Shown piece after piece: positions 7,287 through 15,401 of a stretch of 64,000 nucleotides of DNA. Below the pieces are notes generated by a model, which did not search any database, was not told the origin of the DNA, and worked only from the letters and a program-made list of their open reading frames with translations. Positions within the stretch are counted from its first letter, which is position 1. Each line of letters opens with the position of its first letter. Made by a program: the position numbers and the translations under genes. Origin of the DNA: Azoamicus viridis (GTDB taxonomy: Bacteria; Pseudomonadota; Gammaproteobacteria; UBA6186; Azoamicaceae); the NCBI GenBank assembly GCA_043390165.1, contig DAWERM010000001.1, forward strand, positions 62,001-126,000, read 5' to 3'.

Positions 7287-9350
7287 ATGTTTTTATGTAT
7301 TAGTTTAATATTGTTTAGTGTATTGACTGCTGTTCTATTTGGATTATATTTTATATATACAATTATGATTTATCCTGCAGGAACAGCTAAGATGAATGAA
7401 ATTGCATCTATTATACAGCTTTGTGCTAAAGCATATTTAAAGAGGCAATATAAAATTATATTTTTAGTAGGCATTTTTGTATCTATTATTATATTTTTAT
7501 TTTTAGGAATATGGTATGTGTTTGGATTTTTAATAGGTGCTATTTTTTCTGCTTTGATCGGGTATATAGGCATGTTAGTTTCTGTATATGCAAATGTTAG
7601 GACTGCAAATGCAGCGCGATTAAGTGGGTTACATATGGCGTTGAATATTTCGTTTAGATCTGGCAGTGTAACAGGGTTATTTGTGGTTGGATTGGGATTA
7701 TTTAGTGTTTCTGCATTTTATTTTTTTTTAATTTATTTAAATATTGATGAAAAAGTAATTATGAGTTCATTAATTGCGCTAGGATTAGGAGCTTCTTTTA
7801 TATCTATTTTTGCTAGACTAGGTGGTGGTATTTTTACAAAAAGTGCTGATATTGGTGCAGATTTAGTAGGTAAAATAGAAATAGGAATTCCTGAAGATGA
7901 TTCTAGGAATCCAGCTGTAATAGCTGATAATGTCGGAGATAATGTTGGTGATTGTGCAGGTATGGCTGCTGATTTATTTGAGACATATTGTGTAACAATT
8001 ATAGCAACAATGGTATTAATAAATTCTTTGACTGGTGCATCATATGATAATATGATAATGATGTATCCTTTAGTTATAGGATCTGTATGTATTTTTTCAA
8101 CTGTAATTGGGATGTTTTTTGTTACATTGAGTTCAAGAGGCATAATGTTTTCTTTGTATAAAGGATTGTTTGCTACTGCTATAGTTTCTAGTGTACTTAT
8201 ATTTTTTGTAACTAAGTTTACTTTAGGCTTTAGTAGTTTGCATTTTGGTTTAAGTGGATGTAAATTATATTATTGTGCGTTGATAGGAATATTTGTAACT
8301 ATTGCTTTTGTTTTAATAACTGAGTACTATACATCTACGGCATTTAGTCCTGTGAGAAGTATAGCTAAAGTATCTTTATATGGTGACGCTAATAATGTAA
8401 TTCAGGGGTTAGCTGTATCTATGGAAGCCACAGCGCTTCCTGTTGTTATTATGTGTGTTTCTATCTTAGTTTCATATTCTTTAGCAGGTATTGTAGGTAT
8501 AGCTATATCTGCTACTAGTATGTTATCTTTGTCTGGAGTTATAGTAGCTTTAGATGCTTATGGTCCAGTTACTGATAATGCTGGAGGGATATCTGAGATG
8601 GCAAAATTAGATAGCAGTGTAAGAAATATAACTGATACTTTAGATTCAGTTGGTAATACAACCAAAGCTATAACAAAGGGCTATGCAATAGGTTCTGCTG
8701 GTTTAGCATCAGTTGTGCTTTTTATAACTTATACGGAAGATTTAAATTATTATTTTCCTAAGTTAAATTTAGTATTTTCTTTAAAAGATCCTTTTGTTGT
8801 TGTTGGATTATTTTTTGGTGGAATTATTCCATATTTATTTTCTTCTTATAGTATGAAAGCTGTATGTAGAGTAGCTAGTAAAGTTGTTTTTGAAGTTCGT
8901 AAGCAATTTAAGGAAGTTAAGGGCATTATTGAAGGTACAGTTAGACCTAATTATGAAAGTATTATAGATTTATTAACAATAGAAGCTATAAAGGAGATGA
9001 TTGTTCCATCTTTGTTACCTGTGTTATTTCCAATTTTTCTTTATGTTAGTATTGGTCTATTTTTTGGTCAAAGTAATGCGTTTACTGCTCTTGGAGCAAT
9101 GTTGTTAGGTACAATAACTACGGGAATATTTGTTGCAATATCTATGACTTCAGGTGGAGGGGCATGGGATAATGCTAAAAAATATATAGAGGATGGTAAC
9201 TTTGGCGGAAGAGGATCTTTATCTCATAGAGCTGCTATTACAGGAGATATGGTTGGTGACCCATATAAAGATACAGCTGGTCCAGCTATAAATCCTTTAA
9301 TAAAGATAGTTAATATAGTTTCTTTGCTTTTAGTTATATCTGTGGCATAG
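7287..9350 (+). CDS. hppA: Membrane proton-translocating pyrophosphatase (K+-independent type)
   Basis: A 687-residue integral membrane pyrophosphatase with about 16 hydrophobic segments; it couples PPi hydrolysis to proton pumping. Diagnostic motifs: DIGADLVGKIE and DNVGDNVGDCAGMAADLFE near 190-230, SLYGDANNVIQGLA near 365, and GDMVGDPYKDTAGPAINPL near the C-terminus. At residues 457-463 it reads NTTKAIT: Lys460 and Thr463 are the pair known to mark potassium-independent enzymes (potassium-dependent ones carry Ala and usually Gly there). The likely role is to recover energy from PPi made by tRNA charging and RNA synthesis, or to run backwards. A long antisense frame opposite it is a shadow. 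Confidence 0.97.
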   Translation: MFLCISLILFSVLTAVLFGLYFIYTIMIYPAGTAKMNEIASIIQLCAKAYLKRQYKIIFLVGIFVSIIIFLFLGIWYVFGFLIGAIFSALIGYIGMLVSVYANVRTANAARLSGLHMALNISFRSGSVTGLFVVGLGLFSVSAFYFFLIYLNIDEKVIMSSLIALGLGASFISIFARLGGGIFTKSADIGADLVGKIEIGIPEDDSRNPAVIADNVGDNVGDCAGMAADLFETYCVTIIATMVLINSLTGASYDNMIMMYPLVIGSVCIFSTVIGMFFVTLSSRGIMFSLYKGLFATAIVSSVLIFFVTKFTLGFSSLHFGLSGCKLYYCALIGIFVTIAFVLITEYYTSTAFSPVRSIAKVSLYGDANNVIQGLAVSMEATALPVVIMCVSILVSYSLAGIVGIAISATSMLSLSGVIVALDAYGPVTDNAGGISEMAKLDSSVRNITDTLDSVGNTTKAITKGYAIGSAGLASVVLFITYTEDLNYYFPKLNLVFSLKDPFVVVGLFFGGIIPYLFSSYSMKAVCRVASKVVFEVRKQFKEVKGIIEGTVRPNYESIIDLLTIEAIKEMIVPSLLPVLFPIFLYVSIGLFFGQSNAFTALGAMLLGTITTGIFVAISMTSGGGAWDNAKKYIEDGNFGGRGSLSHRAAITGDMVGDPYKDTAGPAINPLIKIVNIVSLLLVISVA

Positions 9351-9360
9351 TTATATTTTT

Positions 9361-10293
9361 ATGTTTGATAATAAAGTTATTTTATTTTTAATGGGGCCTA
9401 CTTGTGTTGGTAAGTCATTTTTATCAATAGAGTTATTTCGTAGATGTTCAATTAATATTATAAATATGGATTCTAGTATGATTTATCGTTATATGAATAT
9501 AGGTACTAGTAAACCAACTAATGATGAGTTAGCTTTATTTAAGCATTATTTAATTGATATAAAGGATCCAGTAGAATTTTATTCTGTTGGTGATTTTTGT
9601 AGAGATGCTGTTTCCATTATTAATATTTGTTTATTGGAAAAAAAAATACCATGTTTTGTTGGAGGAACGATGATGTATTCATGGTATCTTCAGCATGGTT
9701 TGTTTTCTATTCCAAAAGTAGATCCAGATATTAGGAATATTATGTCACATTTTTGTGATTTATATGGTTTGAGTTTTCTTTATGATAAGTTAAGGTTTGT
9801 AAATCCAGTTTTAGCAAAAAATATTGGATATAATGATAAACAAAGAGTTATAAGAGCGTTAGAGATGTCTTATTCTGTTTTGAATAATAAACATGATAAT
9901 GATTATTTAAAATTAAATTACTTTGCTAATAATTGGAAGATTATAAATATTGGAATAGTGCCATTTAGTAAATTTGACTTGTGTGATAGGATAGAAAAAC
10001 GTTTTGATTTAATGCTAAAATTAGGGTTTATTGATGAGGTTAGAAATTTATATAATAGAGGTGATTTAAATTCTAAGATGTCATCTGTTAGGTCTATTGG
10101 ATATAAGCAAATTTGGAATTATTTAGAGAATAAAATTTCATTTTCTGATTTGAGGAATCAGTCTATAAAAGATACTATATGTTTAGTTAAAAGGCAATTA
10201 ACATGGTTAAAAAAATGGAAGAATAAAATATATTATATTTTTGATAATGATTCTAATATTATAAATACAATAATGAAATTGTTAACTAGATAA
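9361..10293 (+). CDS. miaA: tRNA dimethylallyltransferase
   Basis: MiaA puts a dimethylallyl group on A37 of tRNAs that read codons starting with U. The 310-residue protein has the P-loop GPTCVGKS near residues 12-19, the substrate loop NMDSSMIYRYMNIGTSKP (canonical DSAxxYxxMxIGTAKP), GGTMMYSWYLQHG near 101, and KRQLTWLKKW near the C-terminus. Normal length. The product needs dimethylallyl-PP, yet ispG, usually near hisS, is missing from its place in this window. In gammaproteobacteria miaA is followed by hfq, hflX, hflK and hflC; here hfq and hflX are gone and hflK follows after 295 bases. Confidence 0.95.
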   Translation: MFDNKVILFLMGPTCVGKSFLSIELFRRCSINIINMDSSMIYRYMNIGTSKPTNDELALFKHYLIDIKDPVEFYSVGDFCRDAVSIINICLLEKKIPCFVGGTMMYSWYLQHGLFSIPKVDPDIRNIMSHFCDLYGLSFLYDKLRFVNPVLAKNIGYNDKQRVIRALEMSYSVLNNKHDNDYLKLNYFANNWKIINIGIVPFSKFDLCDRIEKRFDLMLKLGFIDEVRNLYNRGDLNSKMSSVRSIGYKQIWNYLENKISFSDLRNQSIKDTICLVKRQLTWLKKWKNKIYYIFDNDSNIINTIMKLLTR

Positions 10294-10588
10294 TTATTAT
10301 AATTAATTATTAATTTGTAATTTATATAAGTCTTGTGTGAGAAAATTTAAAATTTTATTTCTTGGGTTTCAATTTTATTGGTTATTTTTTTATTTAAGTT
10401 TTTTTTGTAACTATCTTTGATTTTGTGTGTATGTTATAGTATGTATAAATTATTGTTTGGTGATGTTTAGCATTGTTTAACATTGTTTAACATTGTTTAA
10501 TATTGTTAAGTATTATTTGTAGTTGTTTGATATTGTTTTATTTTATATTATTTAATAATGTTTTTATGTTTTTTATAAAGGTTATATA
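10294..10588 (+). other. Non-coding gap where hfq and hflX would be expected
   Basis: 295 bases between miaA and hflK with no frame resembling hfq or hflX. The sequence is extremely T-rich on this strand. Its right half is the 10-bp tandem repeat listed separately; the left half shows nothing recognisable as an RNA gene. It may hold the hflK promoter, but no convincing -35/-10 pair stands out. Confidence 0.6.
10451..10540 (+). repeat. Tandem 10-bp repeat, about nine units, consensus YATTGTTTAR
   Basis: Nine consecutive decamers: tattgtttgg, tgatgtttag, three copies of cattgtttaa, tattgttaag, tattatttgt, agttgtttga, tattgtttta. The middle three are identical and the flanks decay outward, as expected of slippage followed by drift. 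The 10-base period is close to one helical turn, so the T-tracts are phased and could bend the DNA upstream of hflK. No similar array was seen elsewhere in the window. The unit is too short and not spaced as in a CRISPR. Confidence 0.85.
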
Positions 10589-11521
10589 ATGTTTAGTTTT
10601 TTAAATAATCGGTTTAATGTAAAATTATCTAATTTGTATTCATTGATTGGTGGTTTTTTTTTAATTTTAGTTTTTATATATTTTCTTTTAGGTTTTTATA
10701 TAGTTAAGCCTGCGGAACAAGCTGTTGTGACTAGATTCGGGAAGTATAGTAGTGTTGTCGATCAAGGTCCTAGACATATTTGGCTTTTTATAGAAGATAA
10801 AAAAATAATAAATACTGAAAAGTTAGAAAGAAGTAGTCATTATGGGTCTTCTATGTTAACTAAAGATGAAAATATAATTACGGTTGAGGTTGAAGTACAG
10901 TATAGAATAAATGATGTAGAAAAGTATTTATTTAATTTAGTTGAACCTGATAAAAGTTTGAAGGAAGCTGCAGATAGTGCATTACGACAAGTTGTAGGTT
11001 ATTCAGAGTTAGATTTTTTGATGACTTTAGGTAAAGAACAAATTGCATCAGAAATTCATGAGCAATTACAACATATATTGGATTCTTATAATTCTGGTAT
11101 ATATATAGCAGTTGTAGCATTGAAAGATGTTAGGATTCCTAATGATGTTAAGGGTTCTTTTGATGATGTTATTAAAGCTCAAGAAGAAAAAGAGCAATTA
11201 AAGCATCAGGCTGAAGCTTTTGCTAATAAGGTAATACCTGAAGCTAGAGGTGATGCATCTAGGATGTTAGAAGCAGCTAATGCATATAAGCAAGAAGTTA
11301 TATTCTCAGCTGAAGGAGATGTTATTAAATTTAATTTAATATTACCTGAATATCAGCATGCACCTGAAGTTACACGCACAAGATTGTATTTAGATGCGTT
11401 AGAGTTTATTTTGTCTAAGACTACCAAAATATTAATAGATTTAAATAAAAGTAATAGTCTAATTTATCTTCCTATAGATAAATTTATTAGTAATAGTGAT
11501 AGCTTACGTAAAAGCAAATAA
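10589..11521 (+). CDS. hflK: HflK, FtsH protease regulator (SPFH/prohibitin family)
   Basis: HflK forms with HflC a periplasmic-side cage around the FtsH membrane protease. The 310-residue protein has one N-terminal membrane helix (about residues 18-41) and a band-7 domain beginning KPAEQAVVTRFGKYSSVVDQ. RIPNDVKGSFDDVIKAQEEKE followed by KHQAEAFANKVIPEARGDA in the 200-230 region is the classic HflK coiled segment. The protein is shorter than E. coli HflK (419), lacking the long Gly-rich N-terminal tail. hflC follows 47 bases after the stop. Confidence 0.94.
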   Translation: MFSFLNNRFNVKLSNLYSLIGGFFLILVFIYFLLGFYIVKPAEQAVVTRFGKYSSVVDQGPRHIWLFIEDKKIINTEKLERSSHYGSSMLTKDENIITVEVEVQYRINDVEKYLFNLVEPDKSLKEAADSALRQVVGYSELDFLMTLGKEQIASEIHEQLQHILDSYNSGIYIAVVALKDVRIPNDVKGSFDDVIKAQEEKEQLKHQAEAFANKVIPEARGDASRMLEAANAYKQEVIFSAEGDVIKFNLILPEYQHAPEVTRTRLYLDALEFILSKTTKILIDLNKSNSLIYLPIDKFISNSDSLRKSK

Positions 11522-11568
11522 TGTAGGATATTATTGCTTGATTTTATTTTATTTTTTTGGATTTTGTT

Positions 11569-12447
11569 ATGCGTAAATTTTATATTTTTTTTGTAGGATT
11601 TTTAATATTCTTACTTAGTCCATTTTGTTTTTTTACTGTTTATGAAAGTGATAAGGCATTGATAGAATTTTTAGGTAAATTGAAAGTTTATGATGATGTT
11701 AATGTGCCTAGAGTTTACGAACCTGGATTACATTTTAAATTTCCTTTTTTAGAAAAGGTAAGAAAATTTGATATGCGTTTAAAGGTTTTGGAAGCGCAAT
11801 GCTCAAGAATAACAACAAAGGAAAAGAAGGATGTTTTAGTTGATTTTTATGTTTTATGGCAAATAAATGATTTGCCTTTGTATTATAAGAGAACAGGTGG
11901 TTTTAGAACTAAGGCTGAACAATTATTAAATCAGAAGATAATTGCAGATTTGAAAGCGGAATTTGGTAGACATACCATTCAAGAAGTAGTTTATGGAGAG
12001 AGATTGGAATTAATGTTTAAATTGCGTGAAGAAATAGAAAGTAATACTAAAGGTATGGGTATTTCTGTAATTGATGTTCGTATAAAGAGGATTGATTTAC
12101 CTGATGAAGTAAGAGATTCGGTATATAACAGAATGAGAGCTGAACGTGAACGTGTAGCAAGTGAGATCAGAGCTAATGGTAGAGCTGAAGCAATTAAAAT
12201 TCATGCTTTTGCTGAAAAAGAAAGAAGAATTATTTTAGCTCATGCGAAAAAAGAAGTTGAGAAAATAAAAGGAGAAGGCGATGCTAAAGCTACTCGAATA
12301 TATTCTGATTCATATAATTCTAGTCCTGAATTTTACGAATTTTATAGAAGTTTAGATGCTTATAAAAATTCCTTTTCTAAAAAGGATGATTTGATTATTT
12401 TAATTCCAGATGGGGATTTTTTTAAATATTTTAAAAATAAAAAATAA
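11569..12447 (+). CDS. hflC: HflC, FtsH protease regulator (SPFH/prohibitin family)
   Basis: Partner of HflK. The 292-residue protein has a single N-terminal membrane helix (residues 5-25), then the band-7 domain with YESDKALIEFLGK and YEPGLHFKFPFLEKV. The HflC signature is VIDVRIKRIDLPDEVRDSVY, followed by RMRAERERVASEIRANGRAEA. ATG 11569 is preferred because it begins directly at the membrane helix and has GGA at 11559-11561; a TTG at 11557 is in frame but less likely. The downstream inverted repeat at 12446-12494 may end the transcript. Confidence 0.95.
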   Translation: MRKFYIFFVGFLIFLLSPFCFFTVYESDKALIEFLGKLKVYDDVNVPRVYEPGLHFKFPFLEKVRKFDMRLKVLEAQCSRITTKEKKDVLVDFYVLWQINDLPLYYKRTGGFRTKAEQLLNQKIIADLKAEFGRHTIQEVVYGERLELMFKLREEIESNTKGMGISVIDVRIKRIDLPDEVRDSVYNRMRAERERVASEIRANGRAEAIKIHAFAEKERRIILAHAKKEVEKIKGEGDAKATRIYSDSYNSSPEFYEFYRSLDAYKNSFSKKDDLIILIPDGDFFKYFKNKK

Positions 12448-12494
12448 CTTATAAATTAAATGGTTATGTTGATATGTAATTGTGTTTATAAGTT
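12446..12494 (+). terminator. Possible terminator-like inverted repeat after hflC
   Basis: Perfect 10-base arms, aacttataaa (12446-12455) and tttataagtt (12485-12494), overlap the hflC stop codon and are followed by a T run. The loop is 29 bases and the stem has only two G-C pairs, so it is a weak candidate for an intrinsic terminator. It could instead be a chance inverted repeat in AT-rich DNA. Confidence 0.3.
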
Positions 12495-12549
12495 TTTAAA
12501 AATTTTATTATAATTAGTTTAATAAATTTGTAAAATTATTATTTTGTTT

Positions 12550-13116
12550 ATGTGTTCTTATAAAGTAAAAGATTATAAAGTTGGTTTGAGAATATTGATA
12601 GATAAAGATCCGTATGTTATATTGGAAAATGAATTTTTTAAGCCTGGTAAAGGTCAAGCTTTCAATAGACTTAAGTTGAAAAATTTAAAAAACGGAGTGA
12701 TTTTGAAAAAGACAATTAAAATAGGAGAAGATATTGAATTAGCGGATGTTATAGAAAAAGAGGTTAAGTTTTTGTATTTTGATAATAATGGATATTGTTT
12801 TATTGACCCTATATATTATAATTATTACGAGGTTGAAAATAGTATTATAGGCACTGATAGAAATTGGGTTGTAGAAGGTTTATTATGTACTATCTTGTTA
12901 TGGGAAAATGAGGTATTATCAATTAAGTTACCTAAAGTTGTCGTATTAAGAGTTGTTTCTACAGAAGATGTTTCTAGGCAGTCTGTTTCTGCTAAAAATT
13001 TTAAAAGTTCTATTTTAGAAACTGGAGTGAGTATTAAATTACCATTATTTATTAAAGTTAATGATCTAGTTAGAGTAGATACTGAAAAGGGAGAATATAT
13101 ATCTAGAGTTTTTTGA
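12550..13116 (+). CDS. efp: Elongation factor P
   Basis: EF-P enters stalled ribosomes and helps join consecutive prolines. The protein is 188 residues, the same as E. coli. FFKPGKGQAFNRLKLKN includes the conserved loop lysine that is modified (beta-lysylated in E. coli), and three beta domains follow. ATG 12550 is chosen over an in-frame TTG at 12544 because homology begins there. No epmA or epmB is in the window, so whether the lysine is modified is unknown. It precedes tsaE by nine bases. Confidence 0.95.
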   Translation: MCSYKVKDYKVGLRILIDKDPYVILENEFFKPGKGQAFNRLKLKNLKNGVILKKTIKIGEDIELADVIEKEVKFLYFDNNGYCFIDPIYYNYYEVENSIIGTDRNWVVEGLLCTILLWENEVLSIKLPKVVVLRVVSTEDVSRQSVSAKNFKSSILETGVSIKLPLFIKVNDLVRVDTEKGEYISRVF

Positions 13117-13125
13117 TTATTTAAT

Positions 13126-13587
13126 ATGAATTATTATAATTATTCTTTTGTTTTAAAAGATGAAAAATCTGTTTTTAATTTTGGTAGACTTTTGTCTAGG
13201 TTTATTTTTCCTAATTTTACAATATATTTAATTGGAGATTTAGGTGTAGGAAAAACAACGTTAGCTAGAGGGATTATTTTAGGAATATTTGGAGGCAATT
13301 ATAAGATAAAAAGTCCTACGTATTCTGTTGTTGAAGTTTATAGTAATTTTGATTTTTTTGTTTATCACTTTGATTTTTATAGAATTTTAGGTGTTTTGGA
13401 ATTTGATAATGTAAACATTAGAGATTATATGTTAGATGGGGGTGTGTTTATTATTGAGTGGGCTGATAAATTTTGTGATTTTTTGCCTAAGCCAAATTTA
13501 GTTATTAAAATATCTAGGTGTAATGCTTTTCATAGAGAGTTATATTTACAATCTGACAGTTTTTTTTTGGAAAAATTATTAAGTTAA
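13126..13587 (+). CDS. tsaE: tRNA threonylcarbamoyladenosine synthesis ATPase TsaE
   Basis: TsaE is the ATPase partner of TsaB-TsaD, which make t6A37 in tRNAs reading ANN codons. The 153-residue protein has the Walker A loop GDLGVGKTTLARGI near residue 38, SPTYSVVEVY near 64, and VYHFDFYRI and FIIEWADK, all conserved in the family. Length is normal. It sits between efp and mrp; tsaB and tsaD are not in the window. Confidence 0.93.
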   Translation: MNYYNYSFVLKDEKSVFNFGRLLSRFIFPNFTIYLIGDLGVGKTTLARGIILGIFGGNYKIKSPTYSVVEVYSNFDFFVYHFDFYRILGVLEFDNVNIRDYMLDGGVFIIEWADKFCDFLPKPNLVIKISRCNAFHRELYLQSDSFFLEKLLS

Positions 13588-13599
13588 AGAGATTTTGTT

Positions 13600-14364
13600 A
13601 TGAGCATAGTAAATATAAAAAATATTATCGGAGTAGTTTCTTCTAAGGGAGGTGTTGGAAAAACTACGATGGCTGTTAATATTGCTATGGTATTATCTAA
13701 TTTTTATGGGATGAAAGTTGGTTTATTGGATGCTGATATTTGTGGTCCTAATCATCCGAAAATATTTGGATTTAAAAGTGTTGATAAAGATGTAGATAGC
13801 AATTTATTGAGATTCGATAAAGATTTGAATCCTAAAATTTATAAGAATATTTTATCTATGTCTTTTGGTTATTATTTGCAAGATAGCAGTCCTGTTTTGT
13901 TTAGAGGGCCTGTTATTAGTAATATTTTTTTGCATTTATTAAATAATACTAATTGGGGTAATATTGATTTTTTAATTATTGATTTTCCACCTGGAACTGG
14001 AGATGTTTATATTAGCATGATAAAAAGTTTAAAATTGAATGGTGTTTTTTTAGTAACCATTCCACAAGTTTTGTCAATTCAAGACAATAGTAGAATGGCT
14101 AGTATGTTAAAAAAATTTAATATTTCGATAATTAGCATTATAGAAAATATGAAATTTTATAAATGTTTCAAGTGTGGAAGTTTGGAAAAATTTTATAGTG
14201 ATGAAAATTTAATAATGGATTTTATGCTTAAATTTAATATAGTAAATCATTACGAATTTCCATATAGCGTTGATGTTGCTCAATTTTGCAATTCTATGAT
14301 AAGTAGTGATATTATTAGTATCTATAGAAGTCTCGTGGAAGAAACATTATTATGTTGTATATAG
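13600..14364 (+). CDS. mrp: Mrp/ApbC-type iron-sulfur cluster carrier ATPase
   Basis: A P-loop ATPase that binds and delivers Fe-S clusters. The 254-residue protein has the deviant Walker A VVSSKGGVGKTTMAVN near residue 12, DADICGPNHPKIFG, DFPPGTGDVYISM and the cluster-binding pair FYKCFKCGS. It lacks the N-terminal MIP18-like domain present in full-length Mrp (about 370 residues), so it is the short Nbp35-like form. Its retention fits the many Fe-S enzymes here (MoaA, RlmN, Rieske protein). The stop is 11 bases from the convergent truB stop. Confidence 0.93.
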   Translation: MSIVNIKNIIGVVSSKGGVGKTTMAVNIAMVLSNFYGMKVGLLDADICGPNHPKIFGFKSVDKDVDSNLLRFDKDLNPKIYKNILSMSFGYYLQDSSPVLFRGPVISNIFLHLLNNTNWGNIDFLIIDFPPGTGDVYISMIKSLKLNGVFLVTIPQVLSIQDNSRMASMLKKFNISIISIIENMKFYKCFKCGSLEKFYSDENLIMDFMLKFNIVNHYEFPYSVDVAQFCNSMISSDIISIYRSLVEETLLCCI

Positions 14365-14375
14365 AATGTTTTAAA

Positions 14376-15056
14376 TTATTTTATTAATATTGATAAAAAT
14401 GTATTTTTATCTTTTATATTTAATATGTAATTAAGTGAATAAGAGTTTATTATTTTATATTTATCTATAGATAATCTATGAATCATTGATACACAAAGTG
14501 GGACTGATGTTTTTTTGCTTAAATTGTTTAATATCTCCCTAATATATATTCCTTTACTACATGTTATATCTAATATAATATTTATGTTTGTTAATTTTAA
14601 TAATTTTATTTTATATATGTTGGCAGGTCTTTTTGTTTTAATTATGTTTATTCCTTTTCTTGCATATTTGTATAATTGAAGCCCTTTGTGTTTTATTGCT
14701 GAGTAAGATGATGGATATTGAAATTGTTCTGCTTTTATTAAGTTTAGTTTGTTTTTAATTATATTTTTTATTTTGGTTTTTAAATCTTTTATAATGATTT
14801 TAATTTTTCCATCTATATCATTTGTTTCAGATTTTATTCCTATTATTCCTTCAACAAGATAGCGTTTATTTTTGGTTATTAATTCTTGTGAAATTTTTGT
14901 AGCTTTTCCTATACATGCTAGTAATATGCCTGAAGCCAATGGATCTAATGTTCCACAGTGCCCAATTTTTTTTATTTTAAAATGAGCTTTTATTTTTTGT
15001 ATTGTTTGATTTGAAGTTATATTCTTAGGTTTGTTAATTATTATTATGCCATTCAT
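14376..15056 (-). CDS. truB: tRNA pseudouridine-55 synthase (short form)
   Basis: TruB makes pseudouridine 55 in the T loop of tRNAs. The 226-residue protein keeps the catalytic segment HCGTLDPLASGIL (Asp near residue 38), IKSETNDIDG, YPSSYSAIKHKG and CSKGIYIREI. It is about 90 residues shorter than E. coli TruB (314) and ends before the C-terminal PUA domain, so substrate binding must rely on the core. Its start overlaps the rbfA stop by four bases, keeping the gammaproteobacterial rbfA-truB order. Confidence 0.95.
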   Translation of the reverse strand: MNGIIIINKPKNITSNQTIQKIKAHFKIKKIGHCGTLDPLASGILLACIGKATKISQELITKNKRYLVEGIIGIKSETNDIDGKIKIIIKDLKTKIKNIIKNKLNLIKAEQFQYPSSYSAIKHKGLQLYKYARKGINIIKTKRPANIYKIKLLKLTNINIILDITCSKGIYIREILNNLSKKTSVPLCVSMIHRLSIDKYKIINSYSLNYILNIKDKNTFLSILIK

Positions 15057-15397
15057 ATTAAAGTATTTGCTTTATCTATTAAATTTTCTAGTTCTATTGT
15101 TGTGATGGTTTTTGAATCATGTATAAATATTAGTTTAGGAATTTTATATAAATACATCTTGTTTGATAAATATGCTCGTAATTTGGCAGATGAATTGTTT
15201 AAATTTCTAGTAATTGTAATTGCATCTTTAAGTGTAGATATGAATATTTTAGATGTTAATAAGTTTATATCTGTTATTACTTCTGTAATTGTTATTATGT
15301 TAGTTTTTGATTTATATATTTTTTCGTTTAGTATTTCTGATAATTTTTTTTGTATAATTCTATTTATCTTTTTAATGCGTATTGATGTAGTTTTCAT
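15053..15397 (-). CDS. rbfA: Ribosome-binding factor A
   Basis: RbfA is a small KH-fold protein that helps mature the 5' end of 16S rRNA in the 30S subunit. The 114-residue protein has RIKKINRIIQKKLSEILNE at the N-terminus and SAKLRAYLSNKMYLYKIPKL followed by FIHD, matching the family's LR-x-x-L-x5-L-R-x-x-P-x-L-x-F core. Slightly shorter than E. coli (133) at the C-terminus. It lies between accC (four bases upstream) and truB (overlapping). In E. coli it sits next to infB; here infB is 23 kb away. Confidence 0.92.
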   Translation of the reverse strand: MKTTSIRIKKINRIIQKKLSEILNEKIYKSKTNIITITEVITDINLLTSKIFISTLKDAITITRNLNNSSAKLRAYLSNKMYLYKIPKLIFIHDSKTITTIELENLIDKANTLI

Positions 15398-15401
15398 GTA
15401 G

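Noticed and set aside
7733..8143. 136-codon open frame on - opposite hppA
   Set aside because: Antisense shadow of a highly conserved membrane protein; no ribosome site or homology.
10451..10540. CRISPR array
   Set aside because: Units are contiguous 10-mers without spacers and no cas genes are present.
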